Shown: positions 19,099-33,067, numbered from the stretch's first letter. The stretch is 64,000 nt of DNA from Pardosa pseudoannulata (GCA_032207245.1 JAGEOH010000260.1:1-64000); one strand, 5' to 3'. A program made the numbers and translations. Notes: generated by a model not told the origin, from the letters alone.

Positions 19099-20241
19099 AA
19101 TAAAATAAAATTAGAGGGAATGCTATTTGTCGTATTGCAAAAAAGGTTTATTAAATCTTTGAATTTTGTTTATTTTCAGGGTTACTGATTCCAACTCTTA
19201 AGCTTACGTTCACTTTCGATTTTAAAAATTGGGGGAGCAAATTATTAAACGAAATTTAGACGCCGTGTCTCTTCGTGCGCAAAGTCCGAAGGACAATTTC
19301 TAATTCGGGTTCAAATTTCTACCTTCCTGTACTTCCTAAATGTTCCTGTATTTCCGATTTTGAGTGAAAATTTCTTGGTGTTATAAATGAACAGTGCACT
19401 TATTCAATACAGTCCACTGGTACAAAAAAAAAAAATCGCTAGTGTTAATACTTCTACTTTTTGAGGGGAAGAAAATAAAAAGATAAACTTAATACGGTCC
19501 TTAGTTTTTCTCCTAGCTGATAGATGGCAGCACTATTTCAAGATAGCGGTTTAACTGTAGATTTCGTAGGAAATAAGCGAAAATCTTACAAATCTAGAAG
19601 GTGTACATTTTTTTATACCTTCCAAAAGCGATACTTTATTTTTAAATCACCTCTTTTCAAGGCGGTTCACTGTTTTAAAATGCGAATAAAACACGAGTGA
19701 AGGGAAATTATGAACAGTTTCACTCTCCTTCAACAAACATCTGATGTTTCAAACTTTAGCAAAGAGCTTCAGTGCTGAGACTGCGAAACAGAAATGCGAC
19801 CAAGATAATCAACAAGAAACTCCAGAGCTGGTGTAAGAGAGGCTCCGAAGAGACTTTCGTGAAAATCAACGATTCTCGCCAAGTCAATACACCTTACCAT
19901 ACACTAGAAGCACCTATGTGAAGCAGCGTCGGCCGCGGTCAGTACTTTGGGGGGTGAAAATCTGAAAATCCGGTTCGGAATTGGCATTAATCTTTAAAAT
20001 CCCTATCTTTCCCTTACTAAGCAAACAGTTTGCGAAATACCACGTAGTTTCCTACCAACAACGATTAGGAAAATAATAACGACATTAACAAAAATTCTAT
20101 TACGGAACTTTTTGTGACATTTGTGCATAGAGAATTCACCAATCGGTAATGCGTGCGACTCCACCCCTCCCTAGTAAGGCTTTATATAGAGCGTGATATC
20201 CAATTTTCCTACAGTATTTTTTCTGAAGTGTCAGTATCGGC

Positions 20242-20454
20242 ATGACGGTCATACGCCTAACTCGTAAGCAGTATCGTCGACTGCGTAGACGGAGAATAGT
20301 TGAGATGGTGAGGCCTGTGATCAAGGATCTCGTTCGGACGGTAGGGATACTACCAGTTATCAGAGCCCTTGAGACATTTGAAATTCGTTCTCTGAGGAAA
20401 ATGTTACTTCGAGCATCCCTAGAAGAGTTCAGGCTTTACCGCGTTTTTTGTTAG
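20242..20454 (+). CDS. Array H4-like ORF
   Basis: 70 codons, Glu44. Stem-loop 20502-20517. TATA box about 20191-20198. Confidence 0.5.
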   Translation: MTVIRLTRKQYRRLRRRRIVEMVRPVIKDLVRTVGILPVIRALETFEIRSLRKMLLRASLEEFRLYRVFC

Positions 20455-21660
20455 TCGGTCATAATGTGAGCGATTCCCACTCCTAATGGGTGGAAAAAAA
20501 AGGCCCTTTTCAGGGCCAATAAAATAAAATTAGAGGGAATGCTATTTGTCGTATTGCAAAAAAGGTTTATTAAATCTTTGAATTTTGTTTATTTTCAGGG
20601 TTACTGATTCCAACTCTTAAGCTTACGTTCACTTTCGATTTTAAAAATTGGGGGAGCAAATTATTAAACGAAATTTAGACGCCGTGTCTCTTCGTGCGCA
20701 AAGTCCGAAGGACAATTTCTAATTCGGGTTCAAATTTCTACCTTCCTGTACTTCCTAAATGTTCCTGTATTTCCGATTTTGAGTGAAAATTTCTTGGTGT
20801 TATAAATGAACAGTGCACTTATTCAATACAGTCCACTGGTACAAAAAAAAAAGATCGCTAGTGTTAATACTTCTACTTTTTGAGGGGAAGAAAATAAAAA
20901 GATAAACTTAATACGGTCCTTAGTTTTTCTCCTAGCTGATAGATGGCAGCACTATTTCAAGATAGCGGTTTAACTGTAGATTTCGTAGGAAATAAGCGAA
21001 AATCTTACAAATCTAGAAGGTGTACATTTTTTTATACCTTCCAAAAGCGATACTTTATTTTTAAATCACCTCTTTTCAAGGCGGTTCACTGTTTTAAAAT
21101 GCGAATAAAACACGAGTGAAGGGAAATTATGAACAGTTTCACTCTCCTTCAACAAACATCTGATGTTTCAAACTTTAGCAAAGAGCTTCAGTGCTGAGAC
21201 TGCGAAACAGAAATGCGACCAAGATAATCAACAAGAAACTCCAGAGCTGGTGTAAGAGAGGCTCCGAAGAGACTTTCGTGAAAATCAACGATTCTCGCCA
21301 AGTCAATACACCTTACCATACACTAGAAGCACCTATGTGAAGCAGCGTCGGCCGCGGTCAGTACTTTGGGGGGTGAAAATCTGAAAATCCGGTTCGGAAT
21401 TGGCATTAATCTTTAAAATCCCTATCTTTCCCTTACTAAGCAAACAGTTTGCGAAATACCACGTAGTTTCCTACCAACAACGATTAGGAAAATAATAACG
21501 ACATTAACAAAAATTCTATTACGGAACTTTTTGTGACATTTGTGCATAGAGAATTCACCAATCGGTAATGCGTGCGACTCCACCCCTCCCTAGTAAGGCT
21601 TTATATAGAGCGTGATATCCAATTTTCCTACAGTATTTTTTCTGAAGTGTCAGTATCGGC

Positions 21661-21873
21661 ATGACGGTCATACGCCTAACTCGTAAGCAGTATCGTCGAC
21701 TGCGTAGACGGAGAATAGTTGAGATGGTGAGGCCTGTGATCAAGGATCTCGTTCGGACGGTAGGGATACTACCAGTTATCAGAGCCCTTGAGACATTTGA
21801 AATTCGTTCTCTGAGGAAAATGTTACTTCGAGCATCCCTAGAAGAGTTCAGGCTTTACCGCGTTTTTTGTTAG
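21661..21873 (+). CDS. Array H4-like ORF
   Basis: 70 codons, Glu44. Stem-loop 21921-21936. Confidence 0.5.
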   Translation: MTVIRLTRKQYRRLRRRRIVEMVRPVIKDLVRTVGILPVIRALETFEIRSLRKMLLRASLEEFRLYRVFC

Positions 21874-23078
21874 TCGGTCATAATGTGAGCGATTCCCACT
21901 CCTAATGGGTGGAAAAAAAAGGCCCTTTTCAGGGCCAATAAAATAAAATTAGAGGGAATGCTATTTGTCGTATTGCAAAAAAAGGTTTATTAAATCTTTG
22001 AATTTTGTTTATTTTCAGGGTTACTGATTCCAACTCTTAAGCTTACGTTCACTTTCGATTTTAAAAATTGGGGGAGCAAATTATTAAACGAAATTTAGAC
22101 GCCGTGTCTCTTCGTGCGCAAAGTCCGAAGGACAATTTCTAATTCGGGTTCAAATTTCTACCTTCCTGTACTTCCTAAATGTTCCTGTATTTCCGATTTT
22201 GAGTGAAAATTTCTTGGTGTTATAAATGAACAGTGCACTTATTCAATACAGTCCACTGGTACAAAAAAAAGATCGCTAGTGTTAATACTTCTACTTTTTG
22301 AGGGGAAGAAAATAAAAAGATAAACTTAATACGGTCCTTAGTTTTTCTCCTAGCTGATAGATGGCAGCACTATTTCAAGATAGCGGTTTAACTGTAGATT
22401 TCGTAGGAAATAAGCGAAAATCTTACAAATCTAGAAGGTGTACATTTTTTTATACCTTCCAAAAGCGATACTTTATTTTTAAATCACCTCTTTTCAAGGC
22501 GGTTCACTGTTTTAAAATGCGAATAAAACACGAGTGAAGGGAAATTATGAACAGTTTCACTCTCCTTCAACAAACATCTGATGTTTCAAACTTTAGCAAA
22601 GAGCTTCAGTGCTGAGACTGCGAAACAGAAATGCGACCAAGATAATCAACAAGAAACTCCAGAGCTGGTGTAAGAGAGGCTCCGAAGAGACTTTCGTGAA
22701 AATCAACGATTCTCGCCAAGTCAATACACCTTACCATACACTAGAAGCACCTATGTGAAGCAGCGTCGGCCGCGGTCAGTACTTTGGGGGGTGAAAATCT
22801 GAAAATCCGGTTCGGAATTGGCATTAATCTTTAAAATCCCTATCTTTCCCTTACTAAGCAAACAGTTTGCGAAATACCACGTAGTTTCCTACCAACAACG
22901 ATTAGGAAAATAATAACGACATTAACAAAAATTCTATTACGGAACTTTTTGTGACATTTGTGCATAGAGAATTCACCAATCGGTAATGCGTGCGACTCCA
23001 CCCCTCCCTAGTAAGGCTTTATATAGAGCGTGATATCCAATTTTCCTACAGTATTTTTTCTGAAGTGTCAGTATCGGC

Positions 23079-23291
23079 ATGACGGTCATACGCCTAACTC
23101 GTAAGCAGTATCGTCGACTGCGTAGACGGAGAATAGTTGAGATGGTGAGGCCTGTGATCAAGGATCTCGTTCGGACGGTAGGGATACTACCAGTTATCAG
23201 AGCCCTTGCGACATTTGAAATTCGTTCTCTGAGGAAAATGTTACTTCGAGCATCCCTAGAAGAGTTCAGGCTTTACCGCGTTTTTTGTTAG
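23079..23291 (+). CDS. Array H4-like ORF, first Ala44 copy
   Basis: 70 codons. Codon 44 is GCG (Ala) instead of GAG (Glu). Stem-loop 23339-23354. The following unit is blended or degenerate. Confidence 0.5.
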   Translation: MTVIRLTRKQYRRLRRRRIVEMVRPVIKDLVRTVGILPVIRALATFEIRSLRKMLLRASLEEFRLYRVFC

Positions 23292-24095
23292 TCGGTCATA
23301 ATGTGAGCGATTCCCACTCCTAATGGGTGGAAAAAAAAGGCCCTTTTCAGGGCCAATAAAATAAAATTAGAGGGAATGCTATTTGTCGTATTGCAAAAAA
23401 GGTTTATTAAATCTTTGAATTTTGTTTATTTTCAGGGTTACTGATTCCAACTCTTAAGCTTACGTTCACTTTCGATTTTAAAAATTGGGGGAGCAAATTA
23501 TTAAACGAAATTTAGACGCCGTGTCTCTTCGTGCGCAAAGTCCGAAGGACAATTTCTAATTCGGGTTCAAATTTCTACCTTCCTGTACTTCCTAAATGTT
23601 CCTGTATTTCCGATTTTGAGTGAAAATTTCTTGGTGTTATAAATGAACAGTGCACTTATTCAATACAGTCCACTGGTACAAAAAAAAAAAAAAAGATCGC
23701 TAGTGTTAATACTTCTACTTTTTGAGGGGAAGAAAATAAAAAGATAAACTTAATACGGTCCTTAGTTTTTCTCCTAGCTGATAGATGGCAGCACTATTTC
23801 AAGATAGCGGTTTAACTGTAGATTTCGTAGGAAATAAGCGAAAATCTTACAAATCTAGAAGGTGTACATTTTTTTATACCTTCCAAAAGCGATACTTTAT
23901 TTTTAAATCACCTCTTTTCAAGGCGGTTCACTGTTTTAAAATGCGAATAAAACACGAGTGAAGGGAAATTATGAACAGTTTCACTCTCCTTCAACAAACA
24001 TCTGATGTTTCAAACTTTAGCAAAGAGCTTCAGTGCTGAGACTGCGAAACAGAAATGCGACCAAGATAATCAACAAGAAACTCCAGAGCTGGTGT

Positions 24096-25262
24096 AAGAG
24101 ATCCGAGAGACATTTCGTGAAAATCAACGATCTCGCCAAGTCAATACACCTTACCATAAACACCTAAGCACCTATTGAAGCAGCGTCGGCCGGTCAGTAC
24201 TTTGGGGGTGAAAATCTGAAAATTGCATTAATCTTAAAATCCCTATCTTTCCCTTACTAAGCAAACAGTTTGCGAAATTACGTTTTCCTTCAACCGAAAA
24301 AAAAAACTTTTTTACATTAACATAAATTCATTTATCTTTTTGTGACAGGCTTAAAATTTATACTCTTTTTTCTGAGTCAGTATAGAATTATATTTAGTAT
24401 TTTTCTACAGTATTAATTTTTTACCTGGTAAGGATCTCGTTCGTCGGTAAGATACTACCATTTAGAATTGACATTTGATATTTTTGGAAATGTTTCGTAT
24501 AGAGTTCAGTAGTTACTTTTTTTTTAAAATTTCGTATTTTCTCTAGGAAAAAGTAAAAGTAAATAAAAAAAATTAGTGCTATATAAAAAAAAGGTTAATT
24601 AATCTTTAAATTATTTCAGGGTTACTGATTAAACTCTTTAGGTACCGATTTAAAAAGGTTATTAAATTCTTTGAATTTTGTTTATTTTCAGGGTTACTGA
24701 TTCCAACTCTTAAGCTTATTCTCCTTTCGATTTTAAAATTGGGGGGAGCAAATTAATTAAACAAAAAATAGGCCGTGTACTCTTAGAGTAATTATCAGAC
24801 TAAATTTCTAATTCCTATTTACTTCGGAAAGTTCTTTCCGATTTTGAGTGAAAATTTCTTGGTGTTATAAATGAAAACTCAATCTTACAGTCCACTTTAC
24901 AAAAAAAAAACAGATTAATTTCTACTTCACTTTGTTAGGGGAAGAAAATAAAAGATAAATTTAACGGTCCTTTAAGCAATTTATTCAAATTTTACCTTCG
25001 TAACTGTATTTCCGATTAGTGAAACAAACAGTGCACTTATTTCGTATCAATGCTAGTGATACTTTTTTTTTAAAAAGTACCTTAATACGGTCCTTATTTA
25101 AATCACCTATTTCAAAACGGTTTAACTGTTTTAAAATGCGATCTTAAAATCAGTGTACATTTAAAAAACATACATTTTTAAATCACTTTTCAAGGCGGTT
25201 CACTGAAATGCTAAAACACGAGTGAAGAAATTATGAAAGACTCTCCTTCAACAAACATCTGA
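24096..25262 (+). repeat. Blended or degenerate unit within the array
   Basis: Recognisable pieces of the unit occur in order, but with dozens of small deletions and inserted AT-rich bases. Some segments appear twice (GGGTTACTGATT near 24620 and 24693). No H4-like ORF or stem-loop survives. Sharp returns to perfect unit sequence on both sides suggest a poor consensus over a collapsed repeat rather than natural decay. Confidence 0.6.
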
Positions 25263-25759
25263 GGTTTCAAACTTTAGCAAAGAGCTTCAGTGCTGAGACT
25301 GCGAAACAGAAATGCGACCAAGATAATCAACAAGAAACTCCAGAGCTGGTGTAAGAGAGGCTCCGAAGAGACTTTCGTGAAAATCAACGATTCTCGCCAA
25401 GTCAATACACCTTACCATACACTAGAAGCACCTATGTGAAGCAGCGTCGGCCGCGGTCAGTACTTTGGGGGGTGAAAATCTGAAAATCCGGTTCGGAATT
25501 GGCATTAATCTTTAAAATCCCTATCTTTCCCTTACTAAGCAAACAGTTTGCGAAATACCACGTAGTTTCCTACCAACAACGATTAGGAAAATAATAACGA
25601 CATTAACAAAAATTCTATTACGGAACTTTTTGTGACATTTGTGCATAGAGAATTCACCAATCGGTAATGCGTGCGACTCCACCCCTCCCTAGTAAGGCTT
25701 TATATAGAGCGTGATATCCAATTTTCCTACAGTATTTTTTCTGAAGTGTCAGTATCGGC

Positions 25760-25972
25760 ATGACGGTCATACGCCTAACTCGTAAGCAGTATCGTCGACT
25801 GCGTAGACGGAGAATAGTTGAGATGGTGAGGCCTGTGATCAAGGATCTCGTTCGGACGGTAGGGATACTACCAGTTATCAGAGCCCTTGTGACATTTGAG
25901 ATTCGTTCTCTGAGGAAAATGTTACTTCGAGCATCCCTAGAAGAGTTCAGGCTTTACCGCGTTTTTTGTTAG
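25760..25972 (+). CDS. Array H4-like ORF, Val44 variant
   Basis: 70 codons. Codon 44 is GTG (Val), unique in the window and intermediate in position between the Glu and Ala forms. Stem-loop 26020-26035. Confidence 0.5.
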   Translation: MTVIRLTRKQYRRLRRRRIVEMVRPVIKDLVRTVGILPVIRALVTFEIRSLRKMLLRASLEEFRLYRVFC

Positions 25973-27179
25973 TCGGTCATAGTGTGAGCGATTCCCACTC
26001 CTAATGGGTGGAAAAAAAAGGCCCTTTTCAGGGCCAATAAAATAAAATTAGAGGGAATGCTATTTGTCGTATTGCAAAAAAGGTTTATTAAATCTTTGAA
26101 TTTTGTTTATTTTCAGGGTTACTGATTCCAACTCTTAAGCTTACGTTCACTTTCGATTTTAAAAATTGGGGGAGCAAATTATTAAACGAAATTTAGACGC
26201 CGTGTCTCTTCGTGCGCAAAGTCCGAAGGACAATTTCTAATTCGGGTTCAAATTTCTACCTTCCTGTACTTCCTAAATGTTCCTGTATTTCCGATTTTGA
26301 GTGAAAATTTCTTGGTGTTATAAATGAACAGTGCACTTATTCAATACAGTCCACTGGTACAAAAAAAAAAAGATCGCTAGTGTTAATACTTCTACTTTTT
26401 GAGGGGAAGAAAATAAAAAGATAAACTTAATACGGTCCTTAGTTTTTCTCCTAGCTGATAGATGGCAGCACTATTTCAAGATAGCGGTTTAACTGTAGAT
26501 TTCGTAGGAAATAAGCGAAAATCTTACAAATCTAGAAGGTGTACATTTTTTTATACCTTCCAAAAGCGATACTTTATTTTTAAATCACCTCTTTTCAAGG
26601 CGGTTCACTGTTTTAAAATGCGAATAAAACACGAGTGAAGGGAAATTATGAACAGTTTCACTCTCCTTCAACAAACATCTGATGTTTCAAACTTTAGCAA
26701 AGAGCTTCAGTGCTGAGACTGCGAAACAGAAATGCGACCAAGATAATCAACAAGAAACTCCAGAGCTGGTGTAAGAGAGGCTCCGAAGAGACTTTCGTGA
26801 AAATCAACGATTCTCGCCAAGTCAATACACCTTACCATACACTAGAAGCACCTATGTGAAGCAGCGTCGGCCGCGGTCAGTACTTTGGGGGGTGAAAATC
26901 TGAAAATCCGGTTCGGAATTGGCATTAATCTTTAAAATCCCTATCTTTCCCTTACTAAGCAAACAGTTTGCGAAATACCACGTAGTTTCCTACCAACAAC
27001 GATTAGGAAAATAATAACGACATTAACAAAAATTCTATTACGGAACTTTTTGTGACATTTGTGCATAGAGAATTCACCAATCGGTAATGCGTGCGACTCC
27101 ACCCCTCCCTAGTAAGGCTTTATATAGAGCGTGATATCCAATTTTCCTACAGTATTTTTTCTGAAGTGTCAGTATCGGC

Positions 27180-27392
27180 ATGACGGTCATACGCCTAACT
27201 CGTAAGCAGTATCGTCGACTGCGTAGACGGAGAATAGTTGAGATGGTGAGGCCTGTGATCAAGGATCTCGTTCGGACGGTAGGGATACTACCAGTTATCA
27301 GAGCCCTTGAGACATTTGAAATTCGTTCTCTGAGGAAAATGTTACTTCGAGCATCCCTAGAAGAGTTCAGGCTTTACCGCGTTTTTTGTTAG
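27180..27392 (+). CDS. Array H4-like ORF
   Basis: 70 codons, Glu44 within a block otherwise of the Ala44 type. Stem-loop 27440-27455. Confidence 0.5.
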   Translation: MTVIRLTRKQYRRLRRRRIVEMVRPVIKDLVRTVGILPVIRALETFEIRSLRKMLLRASLEEFRLYRVFC

Positions 27393-28598
27393 TCGGTCAT
27401 AGTGTGAGCGATTCCCACTCCTAATGGGTGGAAAAAAAAGGCCCTTTTCAGGGCCAATAAAATAAAATTAGAGGGAATGCTATTTGTCGTATTGCAAAAA
27501 AGGTTTATTAAATCTTTGAATTTTGTTTATTTTCAGGGTTACTGATTCCAACTCTTAAGCTTACGTTCACTTTCGATTTTAAAAATTGGGGGAGCAAATT
27601 ATTAAACGAAATTTAGACGCCGTGTCTCTTCGTGCGCAAAGTCCGAAGGACAATTTCTAATTCGGGTTCAAATTTCTACCTTCCTGTACTTCCTAAATGT
27701 TCCTGTATTTCCGATTTTGAGTGAAAATTTCTTGGTGTTATAAATGAACAGTGCACTTATTCAATACAGTCCACTGGTACAAAAAAAAAAGATCGCTAGT
27801 GTTAATACTTCTACTTTTTGAGGGGAAGAAAATAAAAAGATAAACTTAATACGGTCCTTAGTTTTTCTCCTAGCTGATAGATGGCAGCACTATTTCAAGA
27901 TAGCGGTTTAACTGTAGATTTCGTAGGAAATAAGCGAAAATCTTACAAATCTAGAAGGTGTACATTTTTTTATACCTTCCAAAAGCGATACTTTATTTTT
28001 AAATCACCTCTTTTCAAGGCGGTTCACTGTTTTAAAATGCGAATAAAACACGAGTGAAGGGAAATTATGAACAGTTTCACTCTCCTTCAACAAACATCTG
28101 ATGTTTCAAACTTTAGCAAAGAGCTTCAGTGCTGAGACTGCGAAACAGAAATGCGACCAAGATAATCAACAAGAAACTCCAGAGCTGGTGTAAGAGAGGC
28201 TCCGAAGAGACTTTCGTGAAAATCAACGATTCTCGCCAAGTCAATACACCTTACCATACACTAGAAGCACCTATGTGAAGCAGCGTCGGCCGCGGTCAGT
28301 ACTTTGGGGGGTGAAAATCTGAAAATCCGGTTCGGAATTGGCATTAATCTTTAAAATCCCTATCTTTCCCTTACTAAGCAAACAGTTTGCGAAATACCAC
28401 GTAGTTTCCTACCAACAACGATTAGGAAAATAATAACGACATTAACAAAAATTCTATTACGGAACTTTTTGTGACATTTGTGCATAGAGAATTCACCAAT
28501 CGGTAATGCGTGCGACTCCACCCCTCCCTAGTAAGGCTTTATATAGAGCGTGATATCCAATTTTCCTACAGTATTTTTTCTGAAGTGTCAGTATCGGC

Positions 28599-28811
28599 AT
28601 GACGGTCATACGCCTAACTCGTAAGCAGTATCGTCGACTGCGTAGACGGAGAATAGTTGAGATGGTGAGGCCTGTGATCAAGGATCTCGTTCGGACGGTA
28701 GGGATACTACCAGTTATCAGAGCCCTTGCGACATTTGAGATTCGTTCTCTGAGGAAAATGTTACTTCGAGCATCCCTAGAAGAGTTCAGGCTTTACCGCG
28801 TTTTTTGTTAG
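28599..28811 (+). CDS. Array H4-like ORF
   Basis: 70 codons, Ala44. Stem-loop 28859-28874. Confidence 0.5.
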   Translation: MTVIRLTRKQYRRLRRRRIVEMVRPVIKDLVRTVGILPVIRALATFEIRSLRKMLLRASLEEFRLYRVFC

Positions 28812-30017
28812 TCGGTCATAGTGTGAGCGATTCCCACTCCTAATGGGTGGAAAAAAAAGGCCCTTTTCAGGGCCAATAAAATAAAATTAGAGGGAATGCT
28901 ATTTGTCGTATTGCAAAAAAGGTTTATTAAATCTTTGAATTTTGTTTATTTTCAGGGTTACTGATTCCAACTCTTAAGCTTACGTTCACTTTCGATTTTA
29001 AAAATTGGGGGAGCAAATTATTAAACGAAATTTAGACGCCGTGTCTCTTCGTGCGCAAAGTCCGAAGGACAATTTCTAATTCGGGTTCAAATTTCTACCT
29101 TCCTGTACTTCCTAAATGTTCCTGTATTTCCGATTTTGAGTGAAAATTTCTTGGTGTTATAAATGAACAGTGCACTTATTCAATACAGTCCACTGGTACA
29201 AAAAAAAAAGATCGCTAGTGTTAATACTTCTACTTTTTGAGGGGAAGAAAATAAAAAGATAAACTTAATACGGTCCTTAGTTTTTCTCCTAGCTGATAGA
29301 TGGCAGCACTATTTCAAGATAGCGGTTTAACTGTAGATTTCGTAGGAAATAAGCGAAAATCTTACAAATCTAGAAGGTGTACATTTTTTTATACCTTCCA
29401 AAAGCGATACTTTATTTTTAAATCACCTCTTTTCAAGGCGGTTCACTGTTTTAAAATGCGAATAAAACACGAGTGAAGGGAAATTATGAACAGTTTCACT
29501 CTCCTTCAACAAACATCTGATGTTTCAAACTTTAGCAAAGAGCTTCAGTGCTGAGACTGCGAAACAGAAATGCGACCAAGATAATCAACAAGAAACTCCA
29601 GAGCTGGTGTAAGAGAGGCTCCGAAGAGACTTTCGTGAAAATCAACGATTCTCGCCAAGTCAATACACCTTACCATACACTAGAAGCACCTATGTGAAGC
29701 AGCGTCGGCCGCGGTCAGTACTTTGGGGGGTGAAAATCTGAAAATCCGGTTCGGAATTGGCATTAATCTTTAAAATCCCTATCTTTCCCTTACTAAGCAA
29801 ACAGTTTGCGAAATACCACGTAGTTTCCTACCAACAACGATTAGGAAAATAATAACGACATTAACAAAAATTCTATTACGGAACTTTTTGTGACATTTGT
29901 GCATAGAGAATTCACCAATCGGTAATGCGTGCGACTCCACCCCTCCCTAGTAAGGCTTTATATAGAGCGTGATATCCAATTTTCCTACAGTATTTTTTCT
30001 GAAGTGTCAGTATCGGC

Positions 30018-30230
30018 ATGACGGTCATACGCCTAACTCGTAAGCAGTATCGTCGACTGCGTAGACGGAGAATAGTTGAGATGGTGAGGCCTGTGATCAA
30101 GGATCTCGTTCGGACGGTAGGGATACTACCAGTTATCAGAGCCCTTGCGACATTTGAGATTCGTTCTCTGAGGAAAATGTTACTTCGAGCATCCCTAGAA
30201 GAGTTCAGGCTTTACCGCGTTTTTTGTTAG
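30018..30230 (+). CDS. Array H4-like ORF
   Basis: 70 codons, Ala44. Stem-loop 30278-30293. Confidence 0.5.
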   Translation: MTVIRLTRKQYRRLRRRRIVEMVRPVIKDLVRTVGILPVIRALATFEIRSLRKMLLRASLEEFRLYRVFC

Positions 30231-31436
30231 TCGGTCATAATGTGAGCGATTCCCACTCCTAATGGGTGGAAAAAAAAGGCCCTTTTCAGGGCCAATAAAA
30301 TAAAATTAGAGGGAATGCTATTTGTCGTATTGCAAAAAAGGTTTATTAAATCTTTGAATTTTGTTTATTTTCAGGGTTACTGATTCCAACTCTTAAGCTT
30401 ACGTTCACTTTCGATTTTAAAAATTGGGGGAGCAAATTATTAAACGAAATTTAGACGCCGTGTCTCTTCGTGCGCAAAGTCCGAAGGACAATTTCTAATT
30501 CGGGTTCAAATTTCTACCTTCCTGTACTTCCTAAATGTTCCTGTATTTCCGATTTTGAGTGAAAATTTCTTGGTGTTATAAATGAACAGTGCACTTATTC
30601 AATACAGTCCACTGGTACAAAAAAAAAAGATCGCTAGTGTTAATACTTCTACTTTTTGAGGGGAAGAAAATAAAAAGATAAACTTAATACGGTCCTTAGT
30701 TTTTCTCCTAGCTGATAGATGGCAGCACTATTTCAAGATAGCGGTTTAACTGTAGATTTCGTAGGAAATAAGCGAAAATCTTACAAATCTAGAAGGTGTA
30801 CATTTTTTTTATACCTTCCAAAAGCGATACTTTATTTTTAAATCACCTCTTTTCAAGGCGGTTCACTGTTTTAAAATGCGAATAAAACACGAGTGAAGGG
30901 AAATTATGAACAGTTTCACTCTCCTTCAACAAACATCTGATGTTTCAAACTTTAGCAAAGAGCTTCAGTGCTGGACTGCGAAACAGAAATGCGACCAAGA
31001 TAATCAACAAGAAACTCCAGAGCTGGTGTAAGAGAGGCTCCGAAGAGACTTTCGTGAAAATCAACGATTCTCGCCAAGTCAATACACCTTACCATACACT
31101 AGAAGCACCTATGTGAAGCAGCGTCGGCCGCGGTCAGTACTTTGGGGGGTGAAAATCTGAAAATCCGGTTCGGAATTGGCATTAATCTTTAAAATCCCTA
31201 TCTTTCCCTTACTAAGCAAACAGTTTGCGAAATACCACGTAGTTTCCTACCAACAACGATTAGGAAAATAATAACGACATTAACAAAAATTCTATTACGG
31301 AACTTTTTGTGACATTTGTGCATAGAGAATTCACCAATCGGTAATGCGTGCGACTCCACCCCTCCCTAGTAAGGCTTTATATAGAGCGTGATATCCAATT
31401 TTCCTACAGTATTTTTTCTGAAGTGTCAGTATCGGC

Positions 31437-31649
31437 ATGACGGTCATACGCCTAACTCGTAAGCAGTATCGTCGACTGCGTAGACGGAGAATAGTTGAGA
31501 TGGTGAGGCCTGTGATCAAGGATCTCGTTCGGACGGTAGGGATACTACCAGTTATCAGAGCCCTTGCGACATTTGAGATTCGTTCTCTGAGGAAAATGTT
31601 ACTTCGAGCATCCCTAGAAGAGTTCAGGCTTTACCGCGTTTTTTGTTAG
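31437..31649 (+). CDS. Array H4-like ORF
   Basis: 70 codons, Ala44. Stem-loop 31697-31712. The H2A relic upstream carries a two-base deletion (GTGCTGGACTG). Confidence 0.5.
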   Translation: MTVIRLTRKQYRRLRRRRIVEMVRPVIKDLVRTVGILPVIRALATFEIRSLRKMLLRASLEEFRLYRVFC

Positions 31650-32856
31650 TCGGTCATAGTGTGAGCGATTCCCACTCCTAATGGGTGGAAAAAAAAGGCC
31701 CTTTTCAGGGCCAATAAAATAAAATTAGAGGGAATGCTATTTGTCGTATTGCAAAAAAGGTTTATTAAATCTTTGAATTTTGTTTATTTTCAGGGTTACT
31801 GATTCCAACTCTTAAGCTTACGTTCACTTTCGATTTTAAAAATTGGGGGAGCAAATTATTAAACGAAATTTAGACGCCGTGTCTCTTCGTGCGCAAAGTC
31901 CGAAGGACAATTTCTAATTCGGGTTCAAATTTCTACCTTCCTGTACTTCCTAAATGTTCCTGTATTTCCGATTTTGAGTGAAAATTTCTTGGTGTTATAA
32001 ATGAACAGTGCACTTATTCAATACAGTCCACTGGTACAAAAAAAAAAAGATCGCTAGTGTTAATACTTCTACTTTTTGAGGGGAAGAAAATAAAAAGATA
32101 AACTTAATACGGTCCTTAGTTTTTCTCCTAGCTGATAGATGGCAGCACTATTTCAAGATAGCGGTTTAACTGTAGATTTCGTAGGAAATAAGCGAAAATC
32201 TTACAAATCTAGAAGGTGTACATTTTTTTATACCTTCCAAAAGCGATACTTTATTTTTAAATCACCTCTTTTCAAGGCGGTTCACTGTTTTAAAATGCGA
32301 ATAAAACACGAGTGAAGGGAAATTATGAACAGTTTCACTCTCCTTCAACAAACATCTGATGTTTCAAACTTTAGCAAAGAGCTTCAGTGCTGAGACTGCG
32401 AAACAGAAATGCGACCAAGATAATCAACAAGAAACTCCAGAGCTGGTGTAAGAGAGGCTCCGAAGAGACTTTCGTGAAAATCAACGATTCTCGCCAAGTC
32501 AATACACCTTACCATACACTAGAAGCACCTATGTGAAGCAGCGTCGGCCGCGGTCAGTACTTTGGGGGGTGAAAATCTGAAAATCCGGTTCGGAATTGGC
32601 ATTAATCTTTAAAATCCCTATCTTTCCCTTACTAAGCAAACAGTTTGCGAAATACCACGTAGTTTCCTACCAACAACGATTAGGAAAATAATAACGACAT
32701 TAACAAAAATTCTATTACGGAACTTTTTGTGACATTTGTGCATAGAGAATTCACCAATCGGTAATGCGTGCGACTCCACCCCTCCCTAGTAAGGCTTTAT
32801 ATAGAGCGTGATATCCAATTTTCCTACAGTATTTTTTCTGAAGTGTCAGTATCGGC

Positions 32857-33067
32857 ATGACGGTCATACGCCTAACTCGTAAGCAGTATCGTCGACTGCG
32901 TAGACGGAGAATAGTTGAGATGGTGAGGCCTGTGATCAAGGATCTCGTTCGGACGGTAGGGATACTACCAGTTATCAGAGCCCTTGACATTTGAAATTCG
33001 TTCTCTGAGGAAAATGTTACTTCGAGCATCCCTAGAAGAGTTCAGGCTTTACCGCGTTTTTTGTTAG
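32857..33067 (+). pseudogene. Array H4-like ORF broken by a 2-bp deletion
   Basis: CCCTTGACATTTG replaces CCCTTGAGACATTTG at codons 43-45, shifting the frame through the alpha-2 segment. The promoter and stem-loop (33115-33130) are intact. A single-copy change in an otherwise uniform array. Confidence 0.7.
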
